From: Curtobacterium sp. MCLR17_007
GTDB lineage: Bacteria > Actinomycetota > Actinomycetes > Actinomycetales > Microbacteriaceae
Reading direction: 5' to 3'
NCBI RefSeq assembly: GCF_003234655.2
Contig: NZ_CP126271.1
Location: 2,914,001 to 2,978,000 of the forward strand
DNA length: 64,000 bases
In this document: in pieces, positions 8,777-16,316 of the stretch
How positions within the stretch are numbered: position 1 is the first letter of the stretch
Layout of the letters: every line of letters begins with the position of its first letter
Made by a program: the position numbers and the translations under genes
The notes under the pieces: model-generated
What the model saw: the letters and a program-made list of their open reading frames with translations, nothing else
What the model was told of the DNA's origin: nothing
The model's database searches: none

Positions 8777-9300
8777 GCCAGTCCGGGTGGTCGCCCGGCG
8801 GCCACCACCTCGCGCGTGCGTTCGACGAAGGCCCGGGCGGTACCGACAGGGATCTTCACCTGCAGCAGCTCGGCCGGTTCCGGGATCTCCACGACGGCCT
8901 CGACCTCGCCGTCGGTGTCGGTCTCCTCGGCCACGATCTCGACCTCGTCGTCGATCGGGTACGCCTCGATGACGACCTGTGCGGTCGCCGGGTCGAAGCC
9001 CAGGCTGAGGGCTCCCGCGCGGAACTCGGGTTCGACGGGCTGGTCGAGCGGGTCGACGTCGTACAGCTCACGCGGCACCGTCGGGGGGACGCTGAACCGG
9101 TTGTCCTCGACCGTCGCGACCTCGTCGAGCAGTTCGTCGAGCTTCTCCGCCAGCACGGCGGACTGTTCCTTCTCGAGCGCGACGCTCACGACGCGGCGGC
9201 CGTCACGGGCCTGCAGGTAGAAGGACCGCTCGCCCGGGTTCCCGATGGTGCCGACGACGAGACGGTCCGGCCAGTCGAAGCCGTGGACGATGGTGGGCAT
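8773..9300 (-). CDS. DUF3090 family protein
   Basis: A 175-residue acidic protein that begins MPTIVHGFDWPDRLVVGTIG and contains the typical GERSFYLQARDG motif. DUF3090 is an actinobacterial family with no assigned function; the conserved partnership with an SCO1664 kinase-like protein and a histidine phosphatase suggests a shared phosphotransfer process. There is no signal peptide or membrane helix. The ATG follows a -10 box by 6 bases, so the DUF3090-SCO1664 part can be transcribed from its own leaderless promoter. Confidence 0.85.
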   Translation of the reverse strand: MPTIVHGFDWPDRLVVGTIGNPGERSFYLQARDGRRVVSVALEKEQSAVLAEKLDELLDEVATVEDNRFSVPPTVPRELYDVDPLDQPVEPEFRAGALSLGFDPATAQVVIEAYPIDDEVEIVAEETDTDGEVEAVVEIPEPAELLQVKIPVGTARAFVERTREVVAAGRPPGLA

Positions 9301-9306
9301 ACCCGC

Positions 9307-9312
9307 ATTGTA
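9307..9312 (-). promoter_or_regulatory. -10 box TACAAT, leaderless
   Basis: Lies 6 bases upstream of the ATG of the DUF3090 gene (start at 9300). Confidence 0.5.
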
Positions 9313-9352
9313 GGAGCGGGCGGCTGCGTCCGTTCAGGGTCTGGGGTCCCGC

Positions 9353-10090
9353 TCAGGGTTGCGGTGCGTCGTCCGGCTCGGCGTCGCTGCCGTCGTCGGG
9401 CACCGGGTTGCCGGCGCCGCCGCCGACGGCCGCGTCACCGGTCGGGGCCGGGGCCTTCGCGAGCCAGGACAGGTCGCCGGACTCGGTGTTCGTGGACACC
9501 ACCTCGGGACGGTGCTCGCCGTAGCGCACGACGGACACCGACGCCGGACCGACCGTGATCCGCTGGAACAGGTCGAGGTGCATGCCGAGGGCGTCGGCCA
9601 GGACCGCCTTGATGATGTCGCCGTGGCTCACCGCGACCCAGACCGCGTTCGCGCCGTGTTCGGCCTCGATCTGCGCGTCGATCCTGCGGATGGCCGCGAC
9701 GGCCCGTGACTGCATCGTCTGCATCGACTCGCCGCCCGGGAACACCACCGCGCTCGGGTTCGACTGCACCACGCGCCAGAGCGGCTCCTTCGCCAGGTCG
9801 CTGAGCTTCCGGTTCTGCCAGTCGCCGTAGTCGGCCTCGGTGATCGCCCGTTCGATCCGCTGCTCGGGCTCACCCGGCTGGAACGCGGTGATCGCGCGCG
9901 CCGTCTGCCGGCAGCGCTCGAGCGGACTCGACACCACCGCGACCAGCGGCACCTCGGCGATGCGTTCCGCCGTCCGTGCTGCCTGCTGCTTGCCGACGCT
10001 GTCGAGGGCAACACCGGCGGTGCGGCCCGCCAGCAGCCCCGTCGCGTTCGCGGTGGTGCGTCCGTGCCGGACGAGGAGGACGGTCGCCAT
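9353..10090 (-). CDS. Histidine phosphatase (MSMEG_4193-type putative phosphomutase)
   Basis: The 245-residue protein belongs to the phosphoglycerate-mutase-like superfamily: LLVRHGRTTAN at residues 5-15 holds the catalytic RHG, a second active-site region reads SSPLERCRQTA, and a late His lies in WVAVSHGDIIKAVLAD. It should remove or move phosphate from a small molecule; the substrate is unknown. The last 40 residues are Pro/Asp/Ala-rich and probably disordered. It is the first gene of the trio, 52 bases ahead of the DUF3090 gene. The ATG follows a -10 box by 6 bases. Confidence 0.86.
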   Translation of the reverse strand: MATVLLVRHGRTTANATGLLAGRTAGVALDSVGKQQAARTAERIAEVPLVAVVSSPLERCRQTARAITAFQPGEPEQRIERAITEADYGDWQNRKLSDLAKEPLWRVVQSNPSAVVFPGGESMQTMQSRAVAAIRRIDAQIEAEHGANAVWVAVSHGDIIKAVLADALGMHLDLFQRITVGPASVSVVRYGEHRPEVVSTNTESGDLSWLAKAPAPTGDAAVGGGAGNPVPDDGSDAEPDDAPQP

Positions 10091-10096
10091 GGGTCG

Positions 10097-10102
10097 ATCC
10101 TA
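10097..10102 (-). promoter_or_regulatory. -10 box TAGGAT, leaderless
   Basis: Lies 6 bases upstream of the ATG of the phosphatase gene (start at 10090). Confidence 0.55.
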
Positions 10103-10161
10103 TTCACGCGCGGCCACCACGGATTCGTCGGGCGCCCAGGCCGGTCTGCATACTGGAGGTG

Positions 10162-10620
10162 ATGGATGCCGTGTTCCGCTTGTTCCGCCGCTACCCCTCG
10201 GCGGGTCGGTTCCTCGTCGTCGGCGGCATCGGCTTCCTCATCACGATGGTCATCAACTACGGGTTGAAGCTGTTCGTGATCCCCCAGCACCCCGTCATCG
10301 CGCTGATCGTGGGCACCGTCGTCGCGACGGTCGTCTCCTACTGGCTCAACAAGAAGTGGTCCTTCGGCGACCGCGGCGGTCGGCACACCGGGCTCGAGAT
10401 GCTGTACTTCGTGATCGTCAGCGCGATCGGGATCGGCCTGAACTCCGCGCCGCTGTGGCTCTCGCGCTACGCCTTCGGCCTCGAGGTCCCGAACGTCACC
10501 CTGGCCACACAGGAGATCGCGGACTTCGTCAGCGGCCCGGTGATCGGCACGATGATCGCGATGGTCTTCCGCTACTGGGCGATGAGCCGCTGGGTGTTCG
10601 TCCGCCGCGCCGAGGCCTGA
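10162..10620 (+). CDS. GtrA family membrane protein
   Basis: The 152-residue protein has four predicted transmembrane helices and the GtrA hallmark VSYWLNKKWSF after helix 2, echoed at the end by RYWAMSRWVF. GtrA-like proteins are thought to help flip polyprenyl-linked sugars or assist glycosyltransferases that decorate the envelope. ATG 10162 is preferred: a CATACT -10-like box ends 7 bases upstream and GGAGG is too close to be a normal ribosome site. A VOC protein gene follows 4 bases later. Confidence 0.85.
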   Translation: MDAVFRLFRRYPSAGRFLVVGGIGFLITMVINYGLKLFVIPQHPVIALIVGTVVATVVSYWLNKKWSFGDRGGRHTGLEMLYFVIVSAIGIGLNSAPLWLSRYAFGLEVPNVTLATQEIADFVSGPVIGTMIAMVFRYWAMSRWVFVRRAEA

Positions 10621-10624
10621 GCCG

Positions 10625-11035
10625 GTGACCGACGAGCCGGCACTCGTCCCCGAGCTGCTGGTGACCGATCTCGACGTCAGCCTGCGGTTCTGGGTCGACC
10701 GGTGCGGGTTCACGATCCGGTACGCCCGTCCGGACGAGCGCTTCGCGTACCTCGTGCTCGGGTCCGCGCACCTGATGCTCGAGCAGGCAGGGGTCGGACG
10801 GAACTGGGTCGCCGGACCGCTCGACCCGCCGCTCGGGCGGGGCGTGAACCTGCAGATCGCTGTGCCCGACAGCGACAGCGTGGCGGAGGCGCTGCGGCAG
10901 GCCGATGTCCCGCTCTTCATGGCGCCGGAGACAAAGTGGTACCCGACGGGCGACACCGAGGTCGGCGTCCGACAGTTCCTGGTGGCCGATCCGGACGGGT
11001 ACCTCATCCGGTTCCAGTCACGGGTTGCTCACTGA
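10625..11035 (+). CDS. VOC (glyoxalase/bleomycin-resistance-like) protein
   Basis: The 136-residue protein has the paired beta-alpha-beta-beta-beta units of the VOC superfamily, with ELLVTDLDVSLRFWVD at the start and FLVADPDGYLIRFQ at the end. The bleomycin-resistance branch of this fold binds drugs or acts on small metabolites; a complete metal triad is not obvious. It follows the GtrA gene by 4 bases and is probably co-transcribed. The function cannot be narrowed further. Confidence 0.8.
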   Translation: MTDEPALVPELLVTDLDVSLRFWVDRCGFTIRYARPDERFAYLVLGSAHLMLEQAGVGRNWVAGPLDPPLGRGVNLQIAVPDSDSVAEALRQADVPLFMAPETKWYPTGDTEVGVRQFLVADPDGYLIRFQSRVAH

Positions 11036-11061
11036 CCGCCCTGATCCGGCAGGATGGACGG

Positions 11062-11490
11062 GTGCTGGTCTCGATCGTCTACATGAGCCGCGCGGTCGCC
11101 GACTTCGACGACGCCGCGATGGCCGAACTCCTGCACGGGTCGCGGCTCCGCAACGAAGCGCTGGGCGTGTCCGGGCTGCTCGTGGCGAAGGGCGGCCGGT
11201 TCATGCAGCTGCTCGAGGGTCCCGCATGGAGCGTCGACGACCGGTACGCCGCGATCGCCCGTGACCCGAAGCACACCGACCTGACCTCGCTCATCCGCGA
11301 GGAGATCCCGGAGCGGCGCTTCGACGGGTGGTCGATGGCCTTCCACAGCCTGGACGACCACGACCTGGCGTCCGAGGACGGCTTCAGTCCGTTCCTGCGC
11401 GGTGGGATGGACTTCCCACCGTCGTTCGACCGCACCAGCGCGGCGTGGCTGCTCCGGTGGTTCCGCGACCGTGAACTCCGCGACGTCTGA
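11062..11490 (+). CDS. Short BLUF blue-light photoreceptor
   Basis: The 142-residue protein is a single BLUF domain plus a short C-terminal helix region. The flavin-switch residues are all present: Tyr7 and Ser9 (IVYMS), Asn31 (RNEALGVSG) and Gln49 (FMQLLEG). The Tyr-Asn and Asn-Gln spacings of 24 and 18 residues are exactly those of AppA (Tyr21, Asn45, Gln63), so FAD binding and a light response are expected. There is no EAL or cyclase output domain, so it would act through a partner. The GTG start follows CAGGAT by 6 bases. It ends 9 bases before the convergent TetR gene. Confidence 0.9.
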   Translation: MLVSIVYMSRAVADFDDAAMAELLHGSRLRNEALGVSGLLVAKGGRFMQLLEGPAWSVDDRYAAIARDPKHTDLTSLIREEIPERRFDGWSMAFHSLDDHDLASEDGFSPFLRGGMDFPPSFDRTSAAWLLRWFRDRELRDV

Positions 11491-11499
11491 GCACACAGC

Positions 11500-12117
11500 T
11501 CAGGCGATGAAGGTCTCCTCGACGACGCGGAGCAGTCGTCGGCGGTGGGTCCGCTCGGCGACCCCGTGCACCAGCACCTGCCACATCGTCGACACCGCGG
11601 GCAGCAGGTCCGCTCGTCCCGACCGCACGTTCGACACGAGCTGCACACCGGTGAAGTACGGCACGAGCGTCGCGCCGAGTGCCTCCGGTGCCACGTCGGA
11701 GCGCACCTCGCCGCTCGCGACCGCCAGCCGGAAGACGTCGACCACGCCGGCGATCCACTGCTCGTAGAAGCTCGCCGTCTGCTGCGCCAGGACACCGTGC
11801 TCGAGCGAGATGCGGATGCCTGCCCGGACCACCACGTCGGTCATCAGCAGGTCGGCGACCCCTCGCGACGCGCGGATCAGCGTGACGAGTGGCGAGGGGT
11901 CGACGGACTGCAGCGCATGGAAGGTCCGGGCGTTCTGCTCGTCGATGACGGCGAGCGCCAGCGCGTGCTTGGTCGGGAACCACCGGTGCAGGGTCCCCTG
12001 GGAGACCCCGGCAGCACGAGCGATCCCGGCGATGCTCGCCGTGGCGTAGCCGTCACGGTCGAACTCGACCGCGGCCGCCTCGACGAGCTGCGCGCGCCGG
12101 CCCTGGTCTGGCTGCAT
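11500..12117 (-). CDS. TetR family regulator
   Basis: The 205-residue protein begins with an N-terminal helix-turn-helix (IAGIARAAGVSQGTLHRWF, about residues 27-45) and a helical effector domain with a C-terminal half of the kind seen in QacR-like regulators. The ATG at 12117 is 8 bases after the stop of the NmrA-like gene on the same strand, so the two form an operon. The divergent promoter beyond that gene carries a perfect 34-base palindrome, the obvious candidate target. The ligand is unknown; quinones or electrophiles are a guess from the regulated oxidoreductases. Confidence 0.85.
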   Translation of the reverse strand: MQPDQGRRAQLVEAAAVEFDRDGYATASIAGIARAAGVSQGTLHRWFPTKHALALAVIDEQNARTFHALQSVDPSPLVTLIRASRGVADLLMTDVVVRAGIRISLEHGVLAQQTASFYEQWIAGVVDVFRLAVASGEVRSDVAPEALGATLVPYFTGVQLVSNVRSGRADLLPAVSTMWQVLVHGVAERTHRRRLLRVVEETFIA

Positions 12118-12125
12118 CCGACCGG

Positions 12126-12776
12126 TCAGGCCTGGTCGGCGCGGAGGAAGTCGGCGATCGGGGTGCTGCCGCTGTTGAAGCGGTAGGTGCTGCCCGCGGT
12201 GCCACTGGACTCGAGCACGTCGGCGACCACGTGCGCGACGTCCGCACGGGAGACCTTCGCCCCCGTGCCGTCCCAGTCGACCGCGCCGGTGGGCTCGTCG
12301 TCCGTCAGGGTGCTCGGTGCGACGATCGTCCACTCGAGGCCGGAGTCACGGACCACCGCGTCGGCGATCATCTTCGACTGGGCGTAGGCGAAGAAGTCGT
12401 CGTCCTGCGGCACCCCGTGGTCGAGCTCGGAGCCCGACCAGGAGACCATCACGTAGCGCTCGACGCCAGCGCGAGCGGTGGCCTGCACCGACAGCACGGC
12501 CGCATCGCGGTCGATCGCCCAGGTGCGGTCGACCGATCCCCCGCCGGCGCCCGCGGACCACAGGACCGCGTCCTTGCCACGGACCAGGTCCTCGAAGCCC
12601 GACAGGGTCAGCTGCTGGATGTCGGCGACGGTCGCCTCGCCGCCGTGCTGGGCGATCTCGTCGGCCTGTTCGGGCTTGCGGATGACGGACGTGACGTGGT
12701 GACCGCGCTCGCTGAGGATGCGCGTCGCGAGGAGTGCGACCTTGCCGTGGCCGCCGAAGATGATGATGTCGCTCAT
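12126..12776 (-). CDS. NAD(P)H-binding SDR/NmrA-like oxidoreductase
   Basis: A 216-residue Rossmann-fold protein of the atypical SDR group. MSDIIIFGGHGKVALLATR at the start carries GGxGKVA for nucleotide binding, and SWSGSE plus YAQSKMIAD (a Tyr...Lys pair) are placed as in YwnB-like flavin- or quinone-related enzymes. It is divergent from the quinone-oxidoreductase-like gene and upstream of a TetR gene. The promoter is leaderless. The substrate is not known. Confidence 0.84.
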   Translation of the reverse strand: MSDIIIFGGHGKVALLATRILSERGHHVTSVIRKPEQADEIAQHGGEATVADIQQLTLSGFEDLVRGKDAVLWSAGAGGGSVDRTWAIDRDAAVLSVQATARAGVERYVMVSWSGSELDHGVPQDDDFFAYAQSKMIADAVVRDSGLEWTIVAPSTLTDDEPTGAVDWDGTGAKVSRADVAHVVADVLESSGTAGSTYRFNSGSTPIADFLRADQA

Positions 12777-12783
12777 TGCAACG

Positions 12784-12789
12784 ACGCTA
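12784..12789 (-). promoter_or_regulatory. -10 box TAGCGT, leaderless
   Basis: Lies 7 bases upstream of the ATG of the NmrA-like gene (start at 12776). Confidence 0.5.
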
Positions 12790-12844
12790 CGCGGGGCGCC
12801 TCAACAGTCGGTGACCGGAGTTCCCCTCGATGCTCGATCCATTG

Positions 12845-12873
12845 TTGCTTCGAATTCGTAGCAGTGATACCGT
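12845..12873 (+). promoter_or_regulatory. Promoter of the zinc-free MDR oxidoreductase gene
   Basis: TTGCTT (12845-12850) and TACCGT (12868-12873) are spaced by 17 bases, a good sigma-70-type pair that puts the transcript start near 12880, inside the 34-base palindrome. The imperfect palindrome TGCTTCGAATTCGTAGCA at 12846-12863 overlaps the -35 box and spacer and is a second operator copy. Confidence 0.6.
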
Positions 12874-12874
12874 G

Positions 12875-12908
12875 CTGCTCAGTGCTTCGAACTCGAAGCA
12901 CTGAGCAG
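12875..12908. promoter_or_regulatory. Perfect 34-base operator palindrome
   Basis: Two 16-base arms, 12875-12890 and 12893-12908, are exact complements around AC. The inner core TGCTTCGA/TCGAAGCA is shared with the imperfect site in the promoter spacer just upstream. Its position across the expected transcript start would let a bound repressor block transcription. The TetR gene two genes away is the most likely source. Confidence 0.72.
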
Positions 12909-12919
12909 AGGAGAGAACC

Positions 12920-13849
12920 ATGCAGGCAGTGCAGTTCCACGAAGTCGGCGGACCCGAGGTCCTCCACCTGGTCGACATCGACCGGCCCACCCCCGGCACC
13001 GGCCAGGTGCGCATCCGTGTCGCCGCGTCGGCCCACAACGCCGCGGACGGCGGCATGCGCGGCGGGTTCCTGCCGATCCCCGTCCAGCTCCCGCACGTCC
13101 CCGGGTACGACGTGTCCGGCACGGTGGACGCGCTCGGCGACGGGGTCGACGGACTGTCGATCGGCGACGCGGTGATCGGCTTCCTGCCGATGGAGCTCGA
13201 CGGCGGCGCAGCCGAGTACGTCGTCGCCCCCGCCGCGTCGCTCGTCCCCGCGCCGACGAGCATCCCCCTGACGGACGCCGCGGCCCTGCCCTCGGTGGCG
13301 CTCACCGCGTGGCAGGCACTGTTCGACGACGGGCACCTCGCGGCGGGTCAGCGCGTGCTGGTCGTCGGGGCCGGCGGGGTCGTCGGCGGGTACGCGATCC
13401 AGCTCGCCAAGCGCGCCGGGGTCACCGTCGTCGCGACGGCCAGCCCCCGCAGCGTCGCTGCCGTCCGTGCCGCCGGCGCCGACCAGGTGATCGACCACAC
13501 CACGACCGAACCGCTCGACGCCCTCGACGGTCAGGTCGACGTGCTGCTCAACCTCGCGCCGATCGACCCCGAGCAGTTCGCTGCCGACGTGGCCGCCGTC
13601 CGCGACGGTGGCACGGTCGTCAGCACGACCGCGTTCATGGCCACACCCGGTGACGAGGAGCGCGGCGTCGCGGCGACGACGGTGTTCGTCCGGCCGGACC
13701 GCGAGCGGCTGGCGGAACTGGTGTCCCTCGTCGACGCCGGGCAGCTGACCGTCCAGGTCGACCGGCGCATCCCACTGGCCGAGCTGCCGGCGCTGCACGC
13801 CGAAGCCGAGGCCGGCCAGGTCGCCGGCAAGGTCATCGTGCTGCCCTGA
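12920..13849 (+). CDS. NADP-dependent MDR oxidoreductase (quinone reductase-like)
   Basis: The 309-residue protein is a medium-chain dehydrogenase/reductase without the catalytic zinc-site cysteines, as in quinone oxidoreductases. The N-terminal GroES-like domain contains VPGYDVSGTVDALGDGV; the Rossmann domain carries [19 protein letters not shown] (about residues 148-166). Such enzymes reduce quinones or enones with NADPH. The ATG follows GAGGAG. Tight control is expected because two matching palindromes lie over its promoter, and the divergent gene encodes another NAD(P)H-binding reductase. Confidence 0.85.
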   Translation: MQAVQFHEVGGPEVLHLVDIDRPTPGTGQVRIRVAASAHNAADGGMRGGFLPIPVQLPHVPGYDVSGTVDALGDGVDGLSIGDAVIGFLPMELDGGAAEYVVAPAASLVPAPTSIPLTDAAALPSVALTAWQALFDDGHLAAGQRVLVVGAGGVVGGYAIQLAKRAGVTVVATASPRSVAAVRAAGADQVIDHTTTEPLDALDGQVDVLLNLAPIDPEQFAADVAAVRDGGTVVSTTAFMATPGDEERGVAATTVFVRPDRERLAELVSLVDAGQLTVQVDRRIPLAELPALHAEAEAGQVAGKVIVLP

Positions 13850-13882
13850 CCGGGCCGGTGCTCGTCCCGATCGGCACGCTGG

Positions 13883-13967
13883 CGGAGGGTGTGGGATTCG
13901 AACCCACGAGACATCGCTGCCCACCTGTTTTCAAGACAGGCTCCATCGGCCACTCGGACAACCCTCC
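13883..13967 (-). tRNA. tRNA-Ser (anticodon UGA)
   Basis: On the minus strand the gene opens GGAGGGT and closes ACCCTCC, a 7-pair acceptor stem, followed by a G discriminator and no encoded CCA. The anticodon arm CCTGT-CTTGAAA-ACAGG gives anticodon TGA, reading UCA. A long variable arm and the T arm GTGGG-TTCGAAT-CCCAC confirm the serine class. It lies in the gap between converging genes, close to serS. No integrase or duplicated 3' end is visible, so it is not occupied by an element here. Confidence 0.95.
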
Positions 13968-14065
13968 AGGTGACACGGCCACGTGGCGAGACGTGACCGC
14001 GTCCCGGAAAGTGTACCGGGCCTCCACACCGGGCAGGGCGACCACCCGGGGGACGCGACGGAGGA

Positions 14066-14911
14066 CTACCGGGGCAGCGTGTCGAGCGCGGCCGCCAGGC
14101 CGTCGTCCGTGACCCCGCCCGTGATCTCGCTCGCGGCGTCGACCACGTCGGACGGCGCCTGCCCCATCGCGACGCCGCGGCCGGACGTCGACGCCCACCG
14201 CAGCATGTCGATGTCGTTGCGGCCGTCACCCGCGGCGAACACCCGCGATCGCGGGATGTCGAACCACTCGCGCACGCGTTCCATCGCCGTCGCCTTGGTG
14301 ACACCCTCGGGAGCGATGTCGAGCCAGGCGGTCCACCCGACGTTGTACGACACCTTGTGCAGGCCCATGCGGTCGACGATCTGCAGGAACTCCTCGAGGC
14401 CGTGCTCCGGGGAGATCACCACGACACGGGTCGCCTGCACGCCGAGCAGCTGCTCGAACGGCACGTGTGAGCCGTGCTTCGTCATGGCGTCGTCCGGGAA
14501 CTCCCCGGACAGCAGGTAGGCGCCGTCGGGCGACTCGACACCGTAGGCGGCGTTCGACAGCGCGCCGCGGATGGTCTGAAGCACGTCGGTCGGGTCGAAG
14601 GTCTCGACGTGCACGCGCACGTACCCGTTGATGGCTGTCGGAGCGGTGGAGCGTCGCAGGGTGACGGCCCCGTTCGCGCAGACGAGGTACTCGGGCTGCA
14701 GGCCGATCTTGTCGAGCACGGGGACGGTCATCCCTTCGCTGCGACCCGTGGAGAGCATGACCTCGTGCCCCGCGGCCGCCGCGGCGTGGATCGCGTCGAC
14801 GGTGGCCTGCGTGACGACGCCGTCCTCACGCATGACGGTGCCGTCGATGTCGAGCGCGACGAGCCAGCGCTTCACGCGGGTCGTGGCGGCGGTGCCGTGT
14901 GCGTCGTTCAT
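14066..14911 (-). CDS. HAD-superfamily hydrolase, Cof type
   Basis: The 281-residue protein has the four HAD motifs: DIDGT (about residues 21-25, nucleophile and acid/base Asp), the Ser/Thr motif LSTGRS, a Lys in EGVTKATAM and [10 protein letters not shown] near residue 230. A Cof-type cap lies between motifs II and III. Members dephosphorylate sugar phosphates or cofactors such as flavins and PLP precursors; the substrate here is unknown. The ATG overlaps the serS stop by 4 bases, so it is translated with serS. Confidence 0.86.
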   Translation of the reverse strand: MNDAHGTAATTRVKRWLVALDIDGTVMREDGVVTQATVDAIHAAAAAGHEVMLSTGRSEGMTVPVLDKIGLQPEYLVCANGAVTLRRSTAPTAINGYVRVHVETFDPTDVLQTIRGALSNAAYGVESPDGAYLLSGEFPDDAMTKHGSHVPFEQLLGVQATRVVVISPEHGLEEFLQIVDRMGLHKVSYNVGWTAWLDIAPEGVTKATAMERVREWFDIPRSRVFAAGDGRNDIDMLRWASTSGRGVAMGQAPSDVVDAASEITGGVTDDGLAAALDTLPR

Positions 14912-16176
14912 CGGGGTTCGATCACCTCGACGCCGCCCAGGAAGGGCCGCAGCACCTCGGGCACCACGACCGACCCGTCGGCCTGCTGGTGGGTCTCGAG
15001 GATCGCGACGAGCCAGCGGGTGGTCGCGAGCGTGCCGTTGAGCGTGGCGACCGGGGCCGTCTTGCCGCTCTCGGTGCGGTAGCGGATGTCCAGGCGCCGG
15101 GCCTGGAACGTGGTGCAGTTCGACGTCGAGGTCAGCTCGCGGAACGTGCCCTGGGTCGGGACCCAGGCCTCGAGGTCGTACTTGCGCGCCGCGCTCGTGC
15201 CGAGGTCGCCCGCGGCGGTCTCGATCACGCGGTAGTGCAGCCCGAGGTCCTGCAGCATCGACTCCTGGTACGCCATGAGCCGCTGGTGTTCGGCGTCGGC
15301 CAGGTCCGGGTGCACGTACGAGAACATCTCGAGCTTGTTGAACTGGTGCACGCGGAGGATGCCGCGGTTGTCCTTGCCCGCCGAGCCGGCCTCGCGCCGG
15401 TAGCAGGTCGACCAGCCGGCGTACCGCAGTGCCGGGTCGTCGGCCGGGAACGACAGGATCTCGTCGGCGTGGTAGCCGGCCAGGGCGACCTCGCTGGTGC
15501 CGGTCAGGTACAGGTCGTCGGCCTCGAGTCGGTAGACCTCGGCCGCGTGCTCCCCGAGGAAGCCCGTGCCCGCCATCGTCTCGGGGCGCACGAGCGTCGG
15601 CGTGATCAGCGGCGTGAACCCGTGCTGCACGGCGCGGTCGAGCCCGAGCGACATGAGCGCGATCTCGAGCCGGGCTCCGAGGCCCTTGAGGAAGTAGAAG
15701 CGCGAGCCGGACACCTTCACCCCGCGCGGGATGTCGATGATGTCGAGCAGCTCACCGAGGTCGGCGTGGTCGCGCGGCGCGAAGTCGAACGACGGCTTCG
15801 TGCCGACCGTCTTGAGCGTGACGAAGTCGTCCTCGCCGCCCGCTGGCACACCCGGCAGGACGGTGTTCGGGATCGCGCGGACGACCTGGTTGAACGTGTC
15901 CTCGGCCGCGGAGACGGTTGCCTGCGCGTCCTTCACCTGGGCGGCGAGCGCCTGGGCCTGCTGCACGAGCGCGGCCTTCTCGTCCTTCGGCGCCTTGGCC
16001 ACGGTCTTGCCGAAGGCGTTCTGCTCGGCACGCAGGGCCTCGAACGACGAGATCGCGCTGCGGCGCGCGGCGTCCGCCGCGACGGCCCGGTCGACGACCT
16101 CGACGGAGGCGCCGCGCGCAGCCTGTGAGGCCTTGATGACATCGGGATCGTCGCGCAGCAGCTGTGGGTCAATCAC
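14908..16176 (-). CDS. serS: Seryl-tRNA synthetase
   Basis: The 422-residue length is standard. The first 110 residues form the coiled-coil tRNA-binding arm (charged and Ala-rich), followed by the class II catalytic core: motif 2 in [15 protein letters not shown] and motif 3 region in [14 protein letters not shown]. It charges tRNA-Ser, including the gene at 13883-13967 nearby. The start is a GTG ([11 protein letters not shown], the normal SerRS N-terminus) 6 bases after a -10 box. The HAD gene overlaps its end. Confidence 0.96.
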   Translation of the reverse strand: MIDPQLLRDDPDVIKASQAARGASVEVVDRAVAADAARRSAISSFEALRAEQNAFGKTVAKAPKDEKAALVQQAQALAAQVKDAQATVSAAEDTFNQVVRAIPNTVLPGVPAGGEDDFVTLKTVGTKPSFDFAPRDHADLGELLDIIDIPRGVKVSGSRFYFLKGLGARLEIALMSLGLDRAVQHGFTPLITPTLVRPETMAGTGFLGEHAAEVYRLEADDLYLTGTSEVALAGYHADEILSFPADDPALRYAGWSTCYRREAGSAGKDNRGILRVHQFNKLEMFSYVHPDLADAEHQRLMAYQESMLQDLGLHYRVIETAAGDLGTSAARKYDLEAWVPTQGTFRELTSTSNCTTFQARRLDIRYRTESGKTAPVATLNGTLATTRWLVAILETHQQADGSVVVPEVLRPFLGGVEVIEPR

Positions 16177-16182
16177 CGTTTC

Positions 16183-16188
16183 ATCCTA
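16183..16188 (-). promoter_or_regulatory. -10 box TAGGAT, leaderless
   Basis: Lies 6 bases upstream of the GTG of serS (start at 16176). Confidence 0.55.
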
Positions 16189-16212
16189 GCCAGAGCCAGG
16201 TGACCAGCAGAT

Positions 16213-16255
16213 GGACGGGAGGCCCGGTGCGGGCGCCGCCACGATCCTCCCGTCC
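16213..16255. repeat. GGACGGGAGGCCCGG-type hairpin
   Basis: GGACGGGAGG (16213-16222) pairs with CCTCCCGTCC (16246-16255). The left side carries the full 15-base core. Unlike most copies it lies between divergent genes (serS and the lipid kinase), where a terminator is not expected, which suggests the family is a mobile or amplifying repeat and not simply a terminator. Confidence 0.6.
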
Positions 16256-16303
16256 GGCCGTGGCCGGGTCCCGCCCCGGTGCGCGCTCCCCAGCCGCCGT
16301 CGG

Positions 16304-16309
16304 TACGGT
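16304..16309 (+). promoter_or_regulatory. -10 box TACGGT, leaderless
   Basis: Lies 7 bases upstream of the ATG at 16317. Confidence 0.5.
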
Positions 16310-16316
16310 CGAGGGC

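Noticed and set aside
13883..14065. tRNA attachment site for a genomic island
   Set aside because: No integrase gene follows and no duplicate of the tRNA 3' end is visible downstream in the window.
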